A stretch of 64,000 nucleotides of DNA from Microglena sp. YARC. Lineage: Eukaryota > Chlorophyta > Chlorophyceae > Chlamydomonadales > Chlamydomonadaceae. The stretch covers positions 6,813,101-6,877,100 of the forward strand of contig CM039467.1 of NCBI GenBank assembly GCA_022414725.1, written 5' to 3'. Both the position numbers and the translations under genes were made by a program. The stretch's first letter is position 1; each line of letters opens with the position of its first letter. Shown piece after piece: positions 33,100 to 45,599 of this stretch. Below the pieces are notes generated by a model, which was not told the DNA's origin, did no database searches, and saw only the letters and a list, made by a program, of their open reading frames with translations.

Positions 33100-33210
33100 T
33101 CTTCTATTAGGCTGCTTACCCTCTTCCTGTTGTCATCCCTTCTGCTGCTTTTTCCCCGTCAGCAGGCATAGTAAAAGCTCCAGGCCCAGACACCTAACTT
33201 CCTACTTGCC
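33100..33210 (-). pseudogene. Diverged copy of the SNase C-terminal exon
   Basis: Minus strand: AGGAAGTTAGGTGTCTGGGC reads RKLGVWA, then in a frame shifted by one base GAFTMPADGEKAAEGMTTG. It aligns base for base with 33895-33985. It ends ACAACAGGAAGAGG without a donor, so it is a non-functional duplicate. Confidence 0.65.
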
Positions 33211-33239
33211 CAGTGGTTAGTTTCAAGGATCTGCTTAGA

Positions 33240-33640
33240 AGCTGCTTCACAAAGACAAACAGCCCCCCACCACACATCTATATCCCCCACACCCCCCCAC
33301 ACACACACCTCCCCACACAACTCCCCCCCCCCCCCCCCGCAAACCACAAAACACAGCTTTCCCCCCCCCCCCACAAACAACCCCTACCCGCCCACCCACG
33401 CCCCGCACATTAGCACACAAGATCACATCTGTGACGTAAGATGAGACACAGGGTTGATATATTTTTCGCGTGTAGAGTTCCTTTTTCACACACCTCCCCC
33501 CACATGCACACATCTATCCCCCCCACCCCCGGTGCCACCACACCAACAACACCTCCCACCTCACCCACACGCACATTTAATCCCCCCCTCCCCCCCGTTA
33601 TCTCACATCCCTCCCCCCCACACTTATGTAGTGACTCGTC
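33240..33640 (+). repeat. C-rich / CACACCCC low-complexity tract
   Basis: CCCCCCACACACACACC-type sequence with poly-C runs, interrupted at 33415-33485 by a unique stretch. A minus-strand frame near 33690-33600 (DVRLTEGTPSSTTDESLHK) might be an exon of the nuclease gene but has no recognisable motif. Confidence 0.6.
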
Positions 33641-33894
33641 AGTTGTTGATGATGGGGTACCTTCGGTTAGACGCACATCTATTTGCCCCCACCACACATC
33701 CAGTTTGGGTATGTTTAGTGGTAATTAAAGTGTGATGTGGAATAGTCCCGTGCATTAGAATGAAGTATGGGACCACCTAAACCCCACCCCCTTGGCACCG
33801 ATCTGGATGTTGAGAGAATCCCCCTACGCACCCCTCCCCCCACTCACCCCCTAAACCCCTCTCACCCCCCCTACGCGCCCACCACATACCCTAC

Positions 33895-34017
33895 CTGCTG
33901 TCAATCCCTTCTGCTGCTTTCGCCAGTCGCAGCAGGCATGGTGAGCTCCCGGCCCAAATACCTAACTTCTTTGACTTTGCCTCCTCCTCTAATGGGATGT
34001 ACTCCTTCCCGTACTGC
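33895..34017 (-). CDS. SNase-like nuclease, C-terminal exon
   Basis: Minus strand, CATTTTGCAG| at 34018 to GACAGCAG|GTAGGG at 33895; 123 bases. It reads QYGKEYIPLEEEAKSKKLGI then WAG. This is the end of the staphylococcal-nuclease (SNc/TNase) fold, where families show YxxxxLxxxExxAxxxxxGxW(A/S)G before the terminal tryptophan region. SNase enzymes are Ca-dependent endonucleases of RNA and DNA; the catalytic N-terminal exons were not found. After WAGS the expected (S/A)FTMPA appears only in another frame (ACCATGCCTGCT), so a one-base deletion may be present, as also in the duplicate at 33100. Confidence 0.6.
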
Positions 34018-34617
34018 CTGCAAAATGGAGTGGGGGTCCCGGGATATTAGATTCCTTCACATTCTCATAGTGTTTGTCCTGGGTGGCCGTATTACTGGTA
34101 ATACCACAAATTGAATAGAGGAAAGTGGTAATAAAAGGGTCATATCTTTCCTCAAATTGCATGGGGATTTTACCAGCGTCAACTCAAAGACTAGTACATC
34201 ACATATCTGAAGTATATATCTTGTTCATAGAGTGGTTAGTCTCTTTCCCATTGAACGTCTTTGCTCTGCTCTCTGCAAGAATGGTGTGTGTGTGTGTGTG
34301 GTGTTTTTGTGTGTGCGTTTTTGAGCGTGTGGTGTGAGGGGGGGGGAGGGATGAGATTTCAGTTTTTAGCTCTCTCTGTCAGCAAAAAAAACATTCGAAG
34401 CAATTCAACCGACGCATCGCTGTTGGTGTATGTAGTGCGGCGATTATTGGCCTGTTGGTAGTCGATGCCACCCATGACTGTGAGAAAGCTACAACACCAT
34501 ATATATGACGTATCTCTGCAGTAAGCTACAGTGGTACATCCACATGTTTGAATTTGAATTTGAAAAAGGCCTGTTTTCCAAAATATGCATGCCAGTGTTG
34601 ACCCAAGACAAGCCCAC
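34018..34617. other. Spacer, possibly intron of the nuclease gene
   Basis: Contains a (GT)n tract at 34285-34335 and otherwise unique sequence. A minus-strand stretch after TTCTTGCAG (34281) reads SRAKTFNGKETNHSMNK and might be an exon, but no motif supports it. Confidence 0.3.
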
Positions 34618-34818
34618 CAGGGTACTACATTTTGCAAAATTGGTCAGCCGGCTTAAGAGCGCGCCCTAAACGTCAAAGTTGGTCAGCGCTTTTTAGGGCA
34701 AAAAGCACAAAAACTGCGCCCTGCACCCACAGGGGGTGAGAAAACTGCGCGAAACGCGCAGTGGGGCTCAAAACGTGTGCGCGAAATCGCACTGCCGCGC
34801 GCGCTTTGTAGTACACTG
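34618..34818 (+). mobile_element. hAT-type MITE family A with 8-bp TSD AAGCCCAC
   Basis: 201 bases, ends CAGGGTACTAC and GTAGTACACTG; direct repeats AAGCCCAC at 34610-34617 and 34819-34826. Same GCGC-rich interior as the other copies. Confidence 0.93.
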
Positions 34819-34899
34819 AAGCCCACTCTACAACAGGGATTTGTTTTCAAATCTGAAAGTGAGTTCTTTCTAGCTGTATGGTTTAAAACCTCCTCCAGG

Positions 34900-37800
34900 G
34901 ACAGCGTTTCATAGCAAGTGCGACCTAGTGCACCTTGAAGCTCACAGATTCTAGAGGGGGGATGCTAGTCTCGCTGGTCTCTGCACAAGCCAGATCTGCT
35001 ATAAACCTAAAACCCTAAACCGAGGAGATCTCTGGCTTGTGGGTATAACTTTGTGGGTATAGCTTTCCCCCACCAATCACATTCTGGATTCTGGCAGCTC
35101 CTCCTGACTAATAAGTGCGCACCTTAGTGCACTTTGAAAGCAGACACATTCGCTACTGTACAGATCTGGAGCAGCTCCCCTGACTAAGTGCGACCCTAAG
35201 TGCACTTGGGGGAAGCAGAGCACATTCGTGCCTGTACAGATCTGGGCAGCTCCCCTGACTGAAGTCGCGACCTAGTGCATTGAAGCAGACACATTCGCCT
35301 GTACAGATTGGGCAGCTCCCTGCTTATAGTGCGAACTATGCCTGGGCTGGTCTAGTGGCACCCTTGAAGGTCAGACACATTCGCCTTGTACAGATCTGGG
35401 CAGTCTCCTGACCTAGTGTGACCTAGTGCCATCCTTGAAGCAGACACGATTCCGCCTGTAACAGATTGGGCAGCTCCCCTGACTAAGTGTGACTACGATG
35501 CAGCCTTTGAAGCAGACACATTGCGCCTGTAACCAGATCTGGGCAGCTCCTGATAAGTGCGGACGTAAGTGCACCTTGAAGCAACACATTCGTGTAGCAG
35601 AGTCTCGCCCTGACTAAGTGTGACCTAGTGCACCTTGAAGCAGACACATTCGCCTGTACAGATCTGGGCAGCTCCCCTGACTAAGTGACCTAGTGCCACC
35701 TTGAAGCAGACACATTTCGCCTGTATCAGGATCTGGGCAGCTCCCCTGACTAAGTGGTGACCTAGTGCACCTTGAAGCAGACACATTCGCCTGTACAGAT
35801 CTGGGCAGCTCCCCTGACTATAGTGTGACCTAGGTGCACCTTGAAGCAGACACAAATTCGCTCTGTACTAGATCTGGGCAGTTTCTCCCCTGATAGTGTG
35901 ACCTAGTGCAGCCTTGAAGCAGACACATTCGCCTGTACAGATCTGGGCAGCTCCCCTGACTAAGTGCGACCTAGTGCACCTTGAAAGCAGACACATTCGC
36001 CCTGTAGACTGGGCAGCTCCCTTAGACTGACCTAAGTGTGAGATCTTTAGTGGCACCTTGAAGCAGACACATCTTCGCGCTGGTACAGAATCTGGGCCAG
36101 CTTCCCCTGACTAGTGCGACTAGTGCTATGCTTGAAAGCAGACACATTCGCCTGTACAGGATCTGGGCAGCTTCCCCTTGACTAAAGTGTGACCTCGTGC
36201 ATGTCCTTGAAGCAGACACATTGGCCTGTACAGATCTGGGCAGCTCCCCTGACTAAGTGTGACCTAGTGCACCTTGAAGCAGACACATTCGCTGTAAGAT
36301 TCTGCAGCTCCTGACTAGTGTGGACCTAGTCCACTTGAAGCACAATTCGCTTACAGATCTGGGCAGCTACTGACTAAGGTGCGACCTAGTGCAACCTTGA
36401 AGGCAGACACTTCGCTCTGTACAGACTGGCAGCTCATGACTAGTGTGTAGTGCACCGTTTGAATCGACAATTCCCTGTTACAGATCTTGGGGCGCTCCTT
36501 TGATAAAGTGTGACCTTATGTGACTTGAGGCAGACCAATTCGCCTGTACTAGATCTGGGCAGCTCCCCTGACTAGTGTGACCAGTAACCTTGAAGCAGCA
36601 CATTTCCGCAGTACACATTCTGCCTTAGATCTGGGCAGCTCCCTGACTAAGTGCGACCTAGGTGCACTTGAGCAGAAACATTCGATGTAAGATGGGCAGT
36701 CCTGACTAGTGTTGACGTACATTGAAGCGACTTTCGCCTGTACAGATCTGGGCAGCTCCCTACTAAGTGCTCCTTCGCGCTGTAAGTATGCCCTACTTAG
36801 CTTGGAGAGCTCTCGTGTGACCTAGTGCATTCCTAAGATCTGGGCAAGCGGTTCTGACACTAAGTTGTGATCTGGACCTCGTGACTAGAGTGCAGCTCCC
36901 TGAGCAGAAGTGTGACCTAAGTACCGATCTGGGCAGCTCCCCTGACTAGTGCATCTTGATGTGAACGGCAGCTCTATCGATAGCTGACAGATTGGGCAGC
37001 CTCCCTACTAATGTGACCTAGTGCAACCTTGAAGCAGACACATTCGGCCTGTATCATTCTGGGCAAGCTCCCCTGATCTAAGTACGTGCGACCGTAGTGC
37101 ATACTTTGAAGCAGACCCACATTCGCTCTGTTCAACAGATACTGGGCAGCTCCCATGACTAAGTGTGACCTAGTGCAACCTTGAAGCAGACACATTCGCC
37201 TGTACAGATCTGGGCAGTGCATTGAAGCCTTCTTCCCTGACTAGACTGCAGTGTGACCTAAGTGCACCTGACCTGAAGGGGGCAGACACATTCTCGCCCT
37301 GTACAAGATCTGGTCAGCTCCCCTACTAAGTTGTGACCTAGTGCACCTTGGAGACAGAGACATCATTGCGCGCTGTACATGATCTGGGCAGCTCCCTGAC
37401 TAGTGCGAGCCTATAGTGCACCTTGAGCAGAAAATTCGCCTGCCGGCTGTACGAATTGGCGCTGGGCAGCTCCCCTGACTAGTGTGACCTAGTGCACCTT
37501 GAAGCAGACCGTAGCTATTCGTGTAAGATCTGGCAGCTCCAACTGACTAAGTGCGAACTAGTGGCCGCTTGAAACGCAACACATTGCACAGATTGGGCAG
37601 CTCCCAGCTCCCCTGACTAAGTGTGACCTAAGTGCAGACCCTTCGCCTAGACAGATCAACATTTCGCTGTAGAGATCGTGGCGCTCCCCTGATAAGTGTG
37701 ACTAGTGCACCTTGGCCAGAATCTTCTATGGGGTGCAGCTCGTGCTGAACTATGAAGCACTAGTGAACGCTTGAAGGGGAATGGAGTCCCTGGTAGACCA

Positions 37801-38700
37801 CATTCGCTGTAATGATCTGGAGCTACTCCCCTGTGTGGTGACCTAGTTCCTTGAAAGCAGAGCACATTCGCCGTACAGATCTGGGCACGTCTCCCTGACT
37901 AAGTGTGACCTAGTGCATGTCCTTGAAAGGCAGACACATATCGCCTGTACAAATCTGGGCAGCTCCCCTGACTAAGTTGGCGACCTAGTGCACGCCTTTG
38001 GACGCAGACACATTCGCTGTACGATCTGGGCAGCTTCCTGACTAAGTGTGGACCTAGTGCGCACCTTGAAGCAGACACATCTCGCCTGTCAGTAGATCTG
38101 GGCAGCTCCCCTGACTATAGTGTGACCTAGTGCATATCTCTTGAAGCAGACACAGTTCGCTGATACAGATCTTGGTGCAGCGTCCCCTGACTAAGTGGTT
38201 ATCCTTAGTGCACTCTTGAAGCAGACACATTCGCACTGTTACAAGATTGGGCAGCTCCCCTGATAAGTGTGACCTAGTGCATCCTTCGAAGCAGACACAT
38301 TACGATGCAATATATCTCGCCTGTAGCAGATTCTGGGCAGCTCCCTTTTTGACTTAAGGGTGTGACCTAGTGCACCTTGAAGCAGACCCATCGCGATCTG
38401 GGTACAGATCTGGGCAGCTCCCCTGACTAAGTTTTGCGGAACATATGTGCACCTTGAATGCGACACGTTTTACATTCGCCTGTTACAATCTGGGCTAGCT
38501 TCCCGCTGACTAAGTGGTGACCTAGTTGACCTTTGAAGCAAGACCATCGCTCTGTACACAGATCTGAAGCGCGCTCCTCTGACTAAGTGTACCTAGGTGC
38601 ACCTTGAAGCAGCACATTCGCCTGTAAGAATCTGGGGCAGTCTCCCCCTGACTAAGTGTGACCTAGTGCACCTTGAAGCAGACACATTCGTTCCTGTAGC
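34900..38700 (+). repeat. 67-bp tandem array, noisy
   Basis: More than 50 units of about 67 bases: CTTGAAGCAGACACATTCGC, CTGTACAGATCTGGGCAGCT, CCCCTGACTAAGTGTGACCT, AGTGCAC. Clean units (35640-35830, 35930-36000, 38640-38690) alternate with units full of small indels. The core GGCAGCTCCCCTGACT is shared with the 110-bp array at 56770. Confidence 0.93.
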
Positions 38701-38960
38701 AGAACTGAGGGGAATATTGGCAGTCAGCTCAGTGGCTGGCTCAAGGAGCTTGCTAGACAGCTACTGCTTGTAACTGGAAATAATAGCTCTGACGCCGCGC
38801 CAGCCCGGCTGTTTATGATTTGTTCGCTACCCAGTCACCACCCTCCCCCACCCTTTACCCGTCACCCAACCCTCTACCAGCACCCTCCACCCGCCCACAC
38901 GATTCTTAGCGCTCACTCTTCGCACCATGGCAACTTGCAGACATGGTGGCAGGTTAATCT

Positions 38961-39075
38961 TCATGGTGAGGGATTTAGTTCACCAGTTGCTTGTTCTTTG
39001 TCATCCCTCCCTTTCCTGTTTTGAAGGTTTGGTGCAATTCCCTTTCGTTCATCCAAGCCTGCTAAGCCCTGGGAG
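38961..39075 (-). CDS. Possible terminal exon, unknown
   Basis: Minus strand after TTTGGTTTCAG: SQGLAGLDERKGIAPNLQNR, then KGRDDKEQATGELNPSP and a stop at 38961. The acceptor is good and composition is protein-like, but I recognise no family. It could be the 3' end of a minus-strand gene whose other exons are lost in the repeats. Confidence 0.3.
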
Positions 39076-39084
39076 CTGAAACCA

Positions 39085-39385
39085 AATACATATGCCATAA
39101 TGGGTGCAGGGCACATACATGCAGGTGTGAGTGGGCACATACATATGCACATGCATATGGGCGCATACATATGGGTGCATGGCACATACATGCAGGTGTG
39201 CAGGGCACATTACAATATGCACATGCATAATGGGCGCATACATATGGGTGCATGGACATACATGCCAGGTGTGCAGTGGCACATACATATTAGGCACCAT
39301 GCATTATGGGCGCATACATATGGGTGCATGGCACATACCATATGCAACACTGCATACATATTGTCACATACATATGGGTGTCAGG
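39085..39385 (+). repeat. GGGCACATACATATGGGTGC repeat
   Basis: About nine units of 20-45 bases (GGGCACATACATGCAGGTGT, GGGCGCATACATATGGGTGC). Open in several frames on both strands but low complexity. Confidence 0.88.
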
Positions 39386-39399
39386 TGTTGGGGCGGGAA

Positions 39400-40715
39400 G
39401 GAGAACAGTGGGGGGAGCTTTGCAGGGGGGAAAGGTAAAAAAGCAATCAAATATAAGAAGGTAATAACAATAGGATAAGTAAAAAGGTGAACATAGGGTG
39501 AGTAGCACAAAGTTAATAAAAAGGCTTGGTAAAAAGATAATAAACAGGTGTAATAAAAGGTAATAAAACAGGGTAATTGCGAATAGAAAAGTGATTCAAA
39601 ATAATAAAAGGGTTCATACAGGTGACGGATTTTTACGCAGCACAGGTGATAACACAAAGTAATAAAAAGGTAAGAAAGGTTATAAAAGGTAATAAGTGGC
39701 AATAAACAGGTTTATGTGATAAAGTAAATAAAAAATAAATAAAAAGTTCATAACTAGATGATAAACAGGTAATAGCATGAAGTATTAAAAAGGTAATAAA
39801 AAGGTATCTCTCTCAACTGTACTTGCCTGATGTACTGCTTCCAAGACCCATTCCGTAATAAACTATCTGTAGGGAAAGACGTTACAACACATTTGTACGC
39901 AATTGTTTTCTTTTTTAAATGGCTTGTTTCGGTTGCGATAGGGTCCCGTATTGATCTTCCTACGTAAACCCGTATCGACTTAGGAACCCCAGAGTAACAA
40001 AATTAGCATGTTTCATTGACTTCTGGTCCCAGCATTTTTGAGAAAACAAAATCCGGTATTTGTGTGTTGAACTGAAATGGTGGTTGGGACAATCTTTATC
40101 AAGCAAAAATCGTGTCAAAAATCAGCATCAAAAAATTCAGTGTCAACTCAACAAAAGTTCAAAACATCAGAGTAAAATAAATCAGCAAAAAATCTGTGTT
40201 TTTGTAGCTTGAGGGCAATAGGCTCTATCCATTCCCGTATCAACTCAGGGTCTGACTTATTGCACCTTATGCGAGATAATAGCATATAGTAGTAAAAAGG
40301 TAATAAAAAAGTTATTGAAACAGTATAATAGACATATTTGGAGTCCAGTAGGGCACCAGGAAAATCGTAATCATTCATCATCAATCATCATCAATCATCA
40401 ATATCATCATCATCAATCATCAATCATAAAGAAATAAGATGAAATAAAAAGAGAATACACAGGTAATAGCATAAAGTATTAAAAAGTGAATAAAAAGAGA
40501 ATACACAGGTTATTAGCATATATAGTGAATAAAAAGAAGAATTACACAGGTAATAGCATAAAAGTTTAATAAAGTGAATAAAAAAGAAATACACAGGTAA
40601 TGAGCATAAATCACAGGTTATAGCATATAACGTTAATAAAAAGAGAATACACAGGTAATAGCAATAAAGTATGAAAAAAGGTTTAATAAAAGGTAATAAA
40701 CAGTAAGGCTTGTTC
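39400..40715 (+). repeat. GGTAATAAAAAGGTAATA array, A-rich
   Basis: Units of 25-50 bases based on AGGTAATAACACAAAGTAAT and AATACACAGGTAATAGCATA, with unique-looking stretches at 39810-40260 and a CATCATCAATCAT run at 40370-40430. No coding evidence. Confidence 0.75.
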
Positions 40716-41050
40716 AAAAGTCCCGATGCTGACCCGAAAATTAATTGGGGCTAACAAGCGTTTCGGTACCTGTCCCGCCTTTCACGCTGGGCTATTTGGG
40801 GAATTCACAGTCGCCATCTTACTGCGCATTCCTTTCTCCCTCACCACCTTATTCTTTCTCCAATTCCCGAGCCAGTTCCTTTATAAGAGCCTTTTCATTT
40901 TTGATCTATACCAGCGGCTGTCGGCCGTTTTTGTATTTCGCCGCTTTCAAAGATCTCCCCCGCGCATTGACACAATGTGATAGTCACGCGTGGGTAAATT
41001 ATTCACCTCTTTGATTTTTTCAAAGTTGGTGCCACACTTTTATTTGCCCA
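40716..41050. other. Unassigned segment of distinct composition
   Basis: Higher G+C than either side. A + frame 40726-40980 is open but hydrophobic and unrecognised; the minus strand is interrupted. May be a foreign or unique insertion; I assign no function. Confidence 0.3.
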
Positions 41051-43729
41051 CCCCCGTGATCACGCGCGTATATGGCATATGGTTAGCCCACTAGAGCTAA
41101 CGCTGTTGCAATAGGCACAGGTACGGACAATTCAAGCTCCTGAACTGTCTCTTGGGGATGGGGTTCCATGCAAGGTGCCAAGTGCTATAACTGTATAGGA
41201 TGTGTACCAGAGGTAGACACTAGAGAGACTAGATTGGCATCGACAGAAGAGTAGACCCACTAACGCCTCGGATGCCCACTTCTATCCGGCACACACTCAC
41301 TATCGATAGGATAGAAGTAACAATTCGGTAGCAATGTACACTTACACAATGGATTCAACGCAAGAGGTAACAATTCCACACACTCTTTGCATTCTTCGGG
41401 CAGGTACTACTGACACATGACTTTAAGTAACGCCACTGCGAATTATCTTGATACAGACTCTCGGATAGCCATATATCGCATAATAGGCGCAAATGTTTGG
41501 GAGGGGTATGTTCCATTGGCGTACTAGAAGGGACTTGTGACAGTGCTCACAGACCACACACGCACGCGCTGATAAACTTGAGCGCGCTCATCCAAAGTAC
41601 CGCTGACACTTACTCTCAGATCCTATCATGGAAACAATAACCCACACCCGCGGTCTTTAGTCATTTCTCTTGTCAAGCTGCTTTCTTTAACAAGACTATG
41701 GAACGCGACACAATAGCAATAACAGACATGAAGACACCTCATTCAAGCACAAAGAGCAGCTCATCCTTATAGTACGCCTGTGTGGTCTTGAGATAAGAAT
41801 ATTGCTGTCACGATTTATGTTATCAGGAGAAAGAACGATTAGACTGGTATTGAATTAGACAGATCGTGATTCACAGTTTACAGATACGGAGGATTGCATG
41901 AAGTCTATTCGGAGAATTCATATCATGGTTCTCAATTACATCTGTAAAATGGTTCTCAATTTACACGGAACTTAATAAAGAGTACCGCAGCTAACAATAA
42001 AAGCAATCACGAAGCTAATAAAAAGCGTTGCGTGTAGATTCACACATTTTCGTTTATAAAAATATACTGCATCGGTAATATGCATACGGTGAATTTCAAG
42101 AGCTCTAATCCATTAATATTAATAATTTAAAATAACATTCTCGACACTTAGGTAATTATGACCGAGTAAAGGCTCGAAAAGGTTAATACATATAATTTCA
42201 GGCTGCGTTCCACTGTGTAAGTATGGCTAAAAGCATACGGATAAACTCAAACGTTAAATGGTAAAAAAAATGAAATACGCATGATCATATCAGGTTAATA
42301 GAAGACATGTTTAAATTCACGGTAGATGGATTCATCACATACAAAGTTAATGAAAGATAGTATGGCCACGAGTGTAGGATGAAGAAATATTACGGATGTG
42401 GATTATGAAAATGGCTAATAGAATATACAACGCGCTTACTAGAGTAATAGCAAGGTCGGCTGAGATTATTGAATAGGCAATATCTAGTTATTAATGCATA
42501 GGTCAATCGCTTCGAGTGTAAGTCCACTACGGTAAATAGATACGAAGCACAATACACAACTCTAATGCAATCAGTGCCTGGAAGTGGCATTGGGACATTG
42601 TATTACTTCAAAGGTGTATATTAAAAAATTACTGCATATGGTAATAAGTTGTTGACAGCATCTCGAGTATTAATATTCTTAGAAAAGGCAATCTCAATGT
42701 ATGCATAGGTAGTTATTGCGATACTTGGGCTTGGCTCACAAATAATTAGTTAATACAAAAGTAATTGCCAGGTAAGGTTGAAATTCCAGCGAATTAGCAT
42801 AGACAGCAGTGTAAATTAAAGAAACGAAGATGCTAATACTCACATACGTTAGCGTTGACTATTTACGCGTGTCATTTCAATGCATATTCCTTGGTTACAT
42901 GATCCAGGTCAAAATTAGAAAGTGGTCAATCTCACAATCAGTATGGATAAACGTGGGCCGTATGGAGCATGAGCGTCAATAGACTCACGTACATGAACAA
43001 ACAAGATCGGCGCTATACCAACGGAGGTATAATGCATAGGTACAATGGCAGCATGACGGCTGGTACCCATTTATTAAGCACAGAGGTATAACGCACCACA
43101 TTAATAAATTAGCATGATGTGAAAAACTCGTACAATTGGCGAACATTTAGAAAATAATCGTCAGCCGAGAGAAGAAGCGCAATAATCACACATATAGTGG
43201 CAATTAGGTATTAACTGGCATAAGAGACATGTGGTAGGAGCACGTGTAGTGATAAAGGGTCTAACTACCGGCAATATGGTTGATGTCTATTAGGTTAGTA
43301 ATTTGCCTTGGCCCAGCATAACCTGGCTGTCGCTCAATCAAAAATTGGTGGCACTCTTAGAAAGTTAATACAAATATAATTGCATAGGTAATAGCTATAC
43401 GGTAATAAAAAGGCAATACAAATATAATGCATAGGTAATATGCATACGGTAATAGAAAAAGTTTAATAAAAATAGTAATGCATAGGTAATAGCATACGGT
43501 AATGAAAGGCATACAAATAGTAATGCATAGGTAATAGCATACGGATAGATAAAAAGGCAATACAAATATAAATCTTATAGGGTAATTAGCATACGGTAAT
43601 AAAAAGGCAAATACAAAATATAGATGGCATTAGGGTAATGAGCATACGGTAAAGCTCAAAGTTAATAAAAATATAGATGCATAGGCTAATAGCATACGGT
43701 CATAAAAAGGCAATACAAATATAAGCATC
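41051..43729 (+). repeat. A-rich array grading into scrambled sequence
   Basis: At 43350-43729 a unit of about 46 bases is clear: AATGCATAGGTAATAGCATA, CGGTAATAAAAAGGC, AATACAAATAT. Leftward only isolated words survive (CGGTAATATGCATACGGTG at 42074, AATGCATAGGT at 42493 and 43031). At 41051-41900 I see no structure. No gene is supported. Confidence 0.6.
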
Positions 43730-44729
43730 NNNNNNNNNNNNNNNNNNNNNNNNNNNNNNNNNNNNNNNNNNNNNNNNNNNNNNNNNNNNNNNNNNNNNNN
43801 NNNNNNNNNNNNNNNNNNNNNNNNNNNNNNNNNNNNNNNNNNNNNNNNNNNNNNNNNNNNNNNNNNNNNNNNNNNNNNNNNNNNNNNNNNNNNNNNNNNN
43901 NNNNNNNNNNNNNNNNNNNNNNNNNNNNNNNNNNNNNNNNNNNNNNNNNNNNNNNNNNNNNNNNNNNNNNNNNNNNNNNNNNNNNNNNNNNNNNNNNNNN
44001 NNNNNNNNNNNNNNNNNNNNNNNNNNNNNNNNNNNNNNNNNNNNNNNNNNNNNNNNNNNNNNNNNNNNNNNNNNNNNNNNNNNNNNNNNNNNNNNNNNNN
44101 NNNNNNNNNNNNNNNNNNNNNNNNNNNNNNNNNNNNNNNNNNNNNNNNNNNNNNNNNNNNNNNNNNNNNNNNNNNNNNNNNNNNNNNNNNNNNNNNNNNN
44201 NNNNNNNNNNNNNNNNNNNNNNNNNNNNNNNNNNNNNNNNNNNNNNNNNNNNNNNNNNNNNNNNNNNNNNNNNNNNNNNNNNNNNNNNNNNNNNNNNNNN
44301 NNNNNNNNNNNNNNNNNNNNNNNNNNNNNNNNNNNNNNNNNNNNNNNNNNNNNNNNNNNNNNNNNNNNNNNNNNNNNNNNNNNNNNNNNNNNNNNNNNNN
44401 NNNNNNNNNNNNNNNNNNNNNNNNNNNNNNNNNNNNNNNNNNNNNNNNNNNNNNNNNNNNNNNNNNNNNNNNNNNNNNNNNNNNNNNNNNNNNNNNNNNN
44501 NNNNNNNNNNNNNNNNNNNNNNNNNNNNNNNNNNNNNNNNNNNNNNNNNNNNNNNNNNNNNNNNNNNNNNNNNNNNNNNNNNNNNNNNNNNNNNNNNNNN
44601 NNNNNNNNNNNNNNNNNNNNNNNNNNNNNNNNNNNNNNNNNNNNNNNNNNNNNNNNNNNNNNNNNNNNNNNNNNNNNNNNNNNNNNNNNNNNNNNNNNNN
44701 NNNNNNNNNNNNNNNNNNNNNNNNNNNNN
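43730..44729. other. Assembly gap, 1000 N
   Basis: Exactly 1000 N. The left flank is an A/T-rich array and the right flank a C/T-rich array, so the join is not supported by sequence continuity. Confidence 0.99.
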
Positions 44730-45165
44730 ATCACCTTCACCTTCACCCCCTTTCCTGCCCCTGCCCCACCACACCTTCACCCCTGCCGCCCCTAACCCAC
44801 CATCATCTTCACCCCTGCCTCTGCCCCTGCCCAACCATCACCTTCACCCCTGCCCTCCCCAACCCGACCATCCATCTTACCCCTGCCTCTGCCTGCCCCT
44901 GCCCCTGCCCCACATCACCTTCACCCCCTTGCCCCTGCCCACCTTCACCTTCACTCCCTGCCTCTGCCCCTGCCCCTGCCGCACATCCCTTCACCCTCTG
45001 CCCTGCCCCTTGCCCCTTGCACCATTTTATTCTTCACCCCCCTTCTTTGGCCTCTGCCCCTACCCACCATCATCTTCACCTACACCCCCTGCCTCTGGCC
45101 CTGCCCCGCCATCACCATCACCTTCATCCCCTGACCCTGACCCTTCCCTACCATCACTGAAGTAC
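44730..45165 (+). repeat. CCCCTGCCCCACCATCACC array
   Basis: Units of about 30-45 bases (CATCACCTTCACCCCTGCC, TCTGCCCCTGCCCC) with indel noise. They end in ACCCCCAAACCCTAAAACCC, a telomere-like tract. Confidence 0.85.
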
Positions 45166-45218
45166 AACCCCCAAACCCTAAAACCCAAGCCCTAAACCAC
45201 TAAACACTGCACAGCAAA

Positions 45219-45352
45219 ATGGTGACTGTTGCTGCAGATACAAGCGGAGCCAAGCATCAAGGACACTTGTGGGACGCACCTGCCTGTTTGAGGCCACCCA
45301 TCCGGAAACTACCAGGCCAGCATGAATGCCCTGCTGGGGGCTGGTGGCAAGG
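45219..45352 (+). CDS. Ankyrin-repeat gene, putative first exon
   Basis: AAAATGG is a good start context; the frame MVTVAADTSGAKHQ follows. Downstream the conserved part reads, with one or two base shifts, FEATIRNYQASMNALLGAGA, which looks like the second helix of an ankyrin repeat (xxxxxLLxAGA), ending at GGCAAG|GTGGTG. A second copy at 45453-45545 covers the same residues with different indels. Which copy is used, and whether the shifts are real, cannot be told. Exons of the same gene follow at 46561, 47324, 49343, 53168, 53847 and 56162. Confidence 0.45.
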
Positions 45353-45452
45353 TGGTGTGGGGTGGGTGTGTGGGGGGTGCGTGGTAGGTGTGTGGTGGGG
45401 TGGTGGGGTGTGTGTTGGGGGGGGGCGGGGGGGGATTGCCAAAAGCTTCCAG

Positions 45453-45545
45453 GACCACTGGGGAGGCACCTGCCTGGGTTTGAGGCCACAATCCGTAACT
45501 ACCAGGCCAGCACATGAATGCCCTGCTGGGGGCTGGTGCAAGGTG
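45453..45545 (+). pseudogene. Second copy of the FEATIRNYQAS exon
   Basis: CTTCCAG|GACCACTGGG, then TTTGAGGCCACAATCCGTAA gives FEATIRNYQAS; one extra base (AGCACATGAATG versus AGCATGAATG) breaks the frame before NALLGAGA. The donor GCAAG|GTGGGT is repeated again at 45553-45570. Confidence 0.6.
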
Positions 45546-45599
45546 GGTGTATGTGCTGGTGCAAGGTGGGTGGGATGAGAGGGATATAACAACTGATAA

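Noticed and set aside
39062..39300. CMCPAPICM-type Cys-rich small proteins
   Set aside because: Minus-strand translation of a CATACATATGGGTGC repeat.
40726..40980. 84-codon hydrophobic ORF
   Set aside because: No recognisable motif or promoter context; kept only as an unassigned segment.
43686..44834. Long ORFs across the second gap
   Set aside because: Artefact of N translation; the flanks are repeats.
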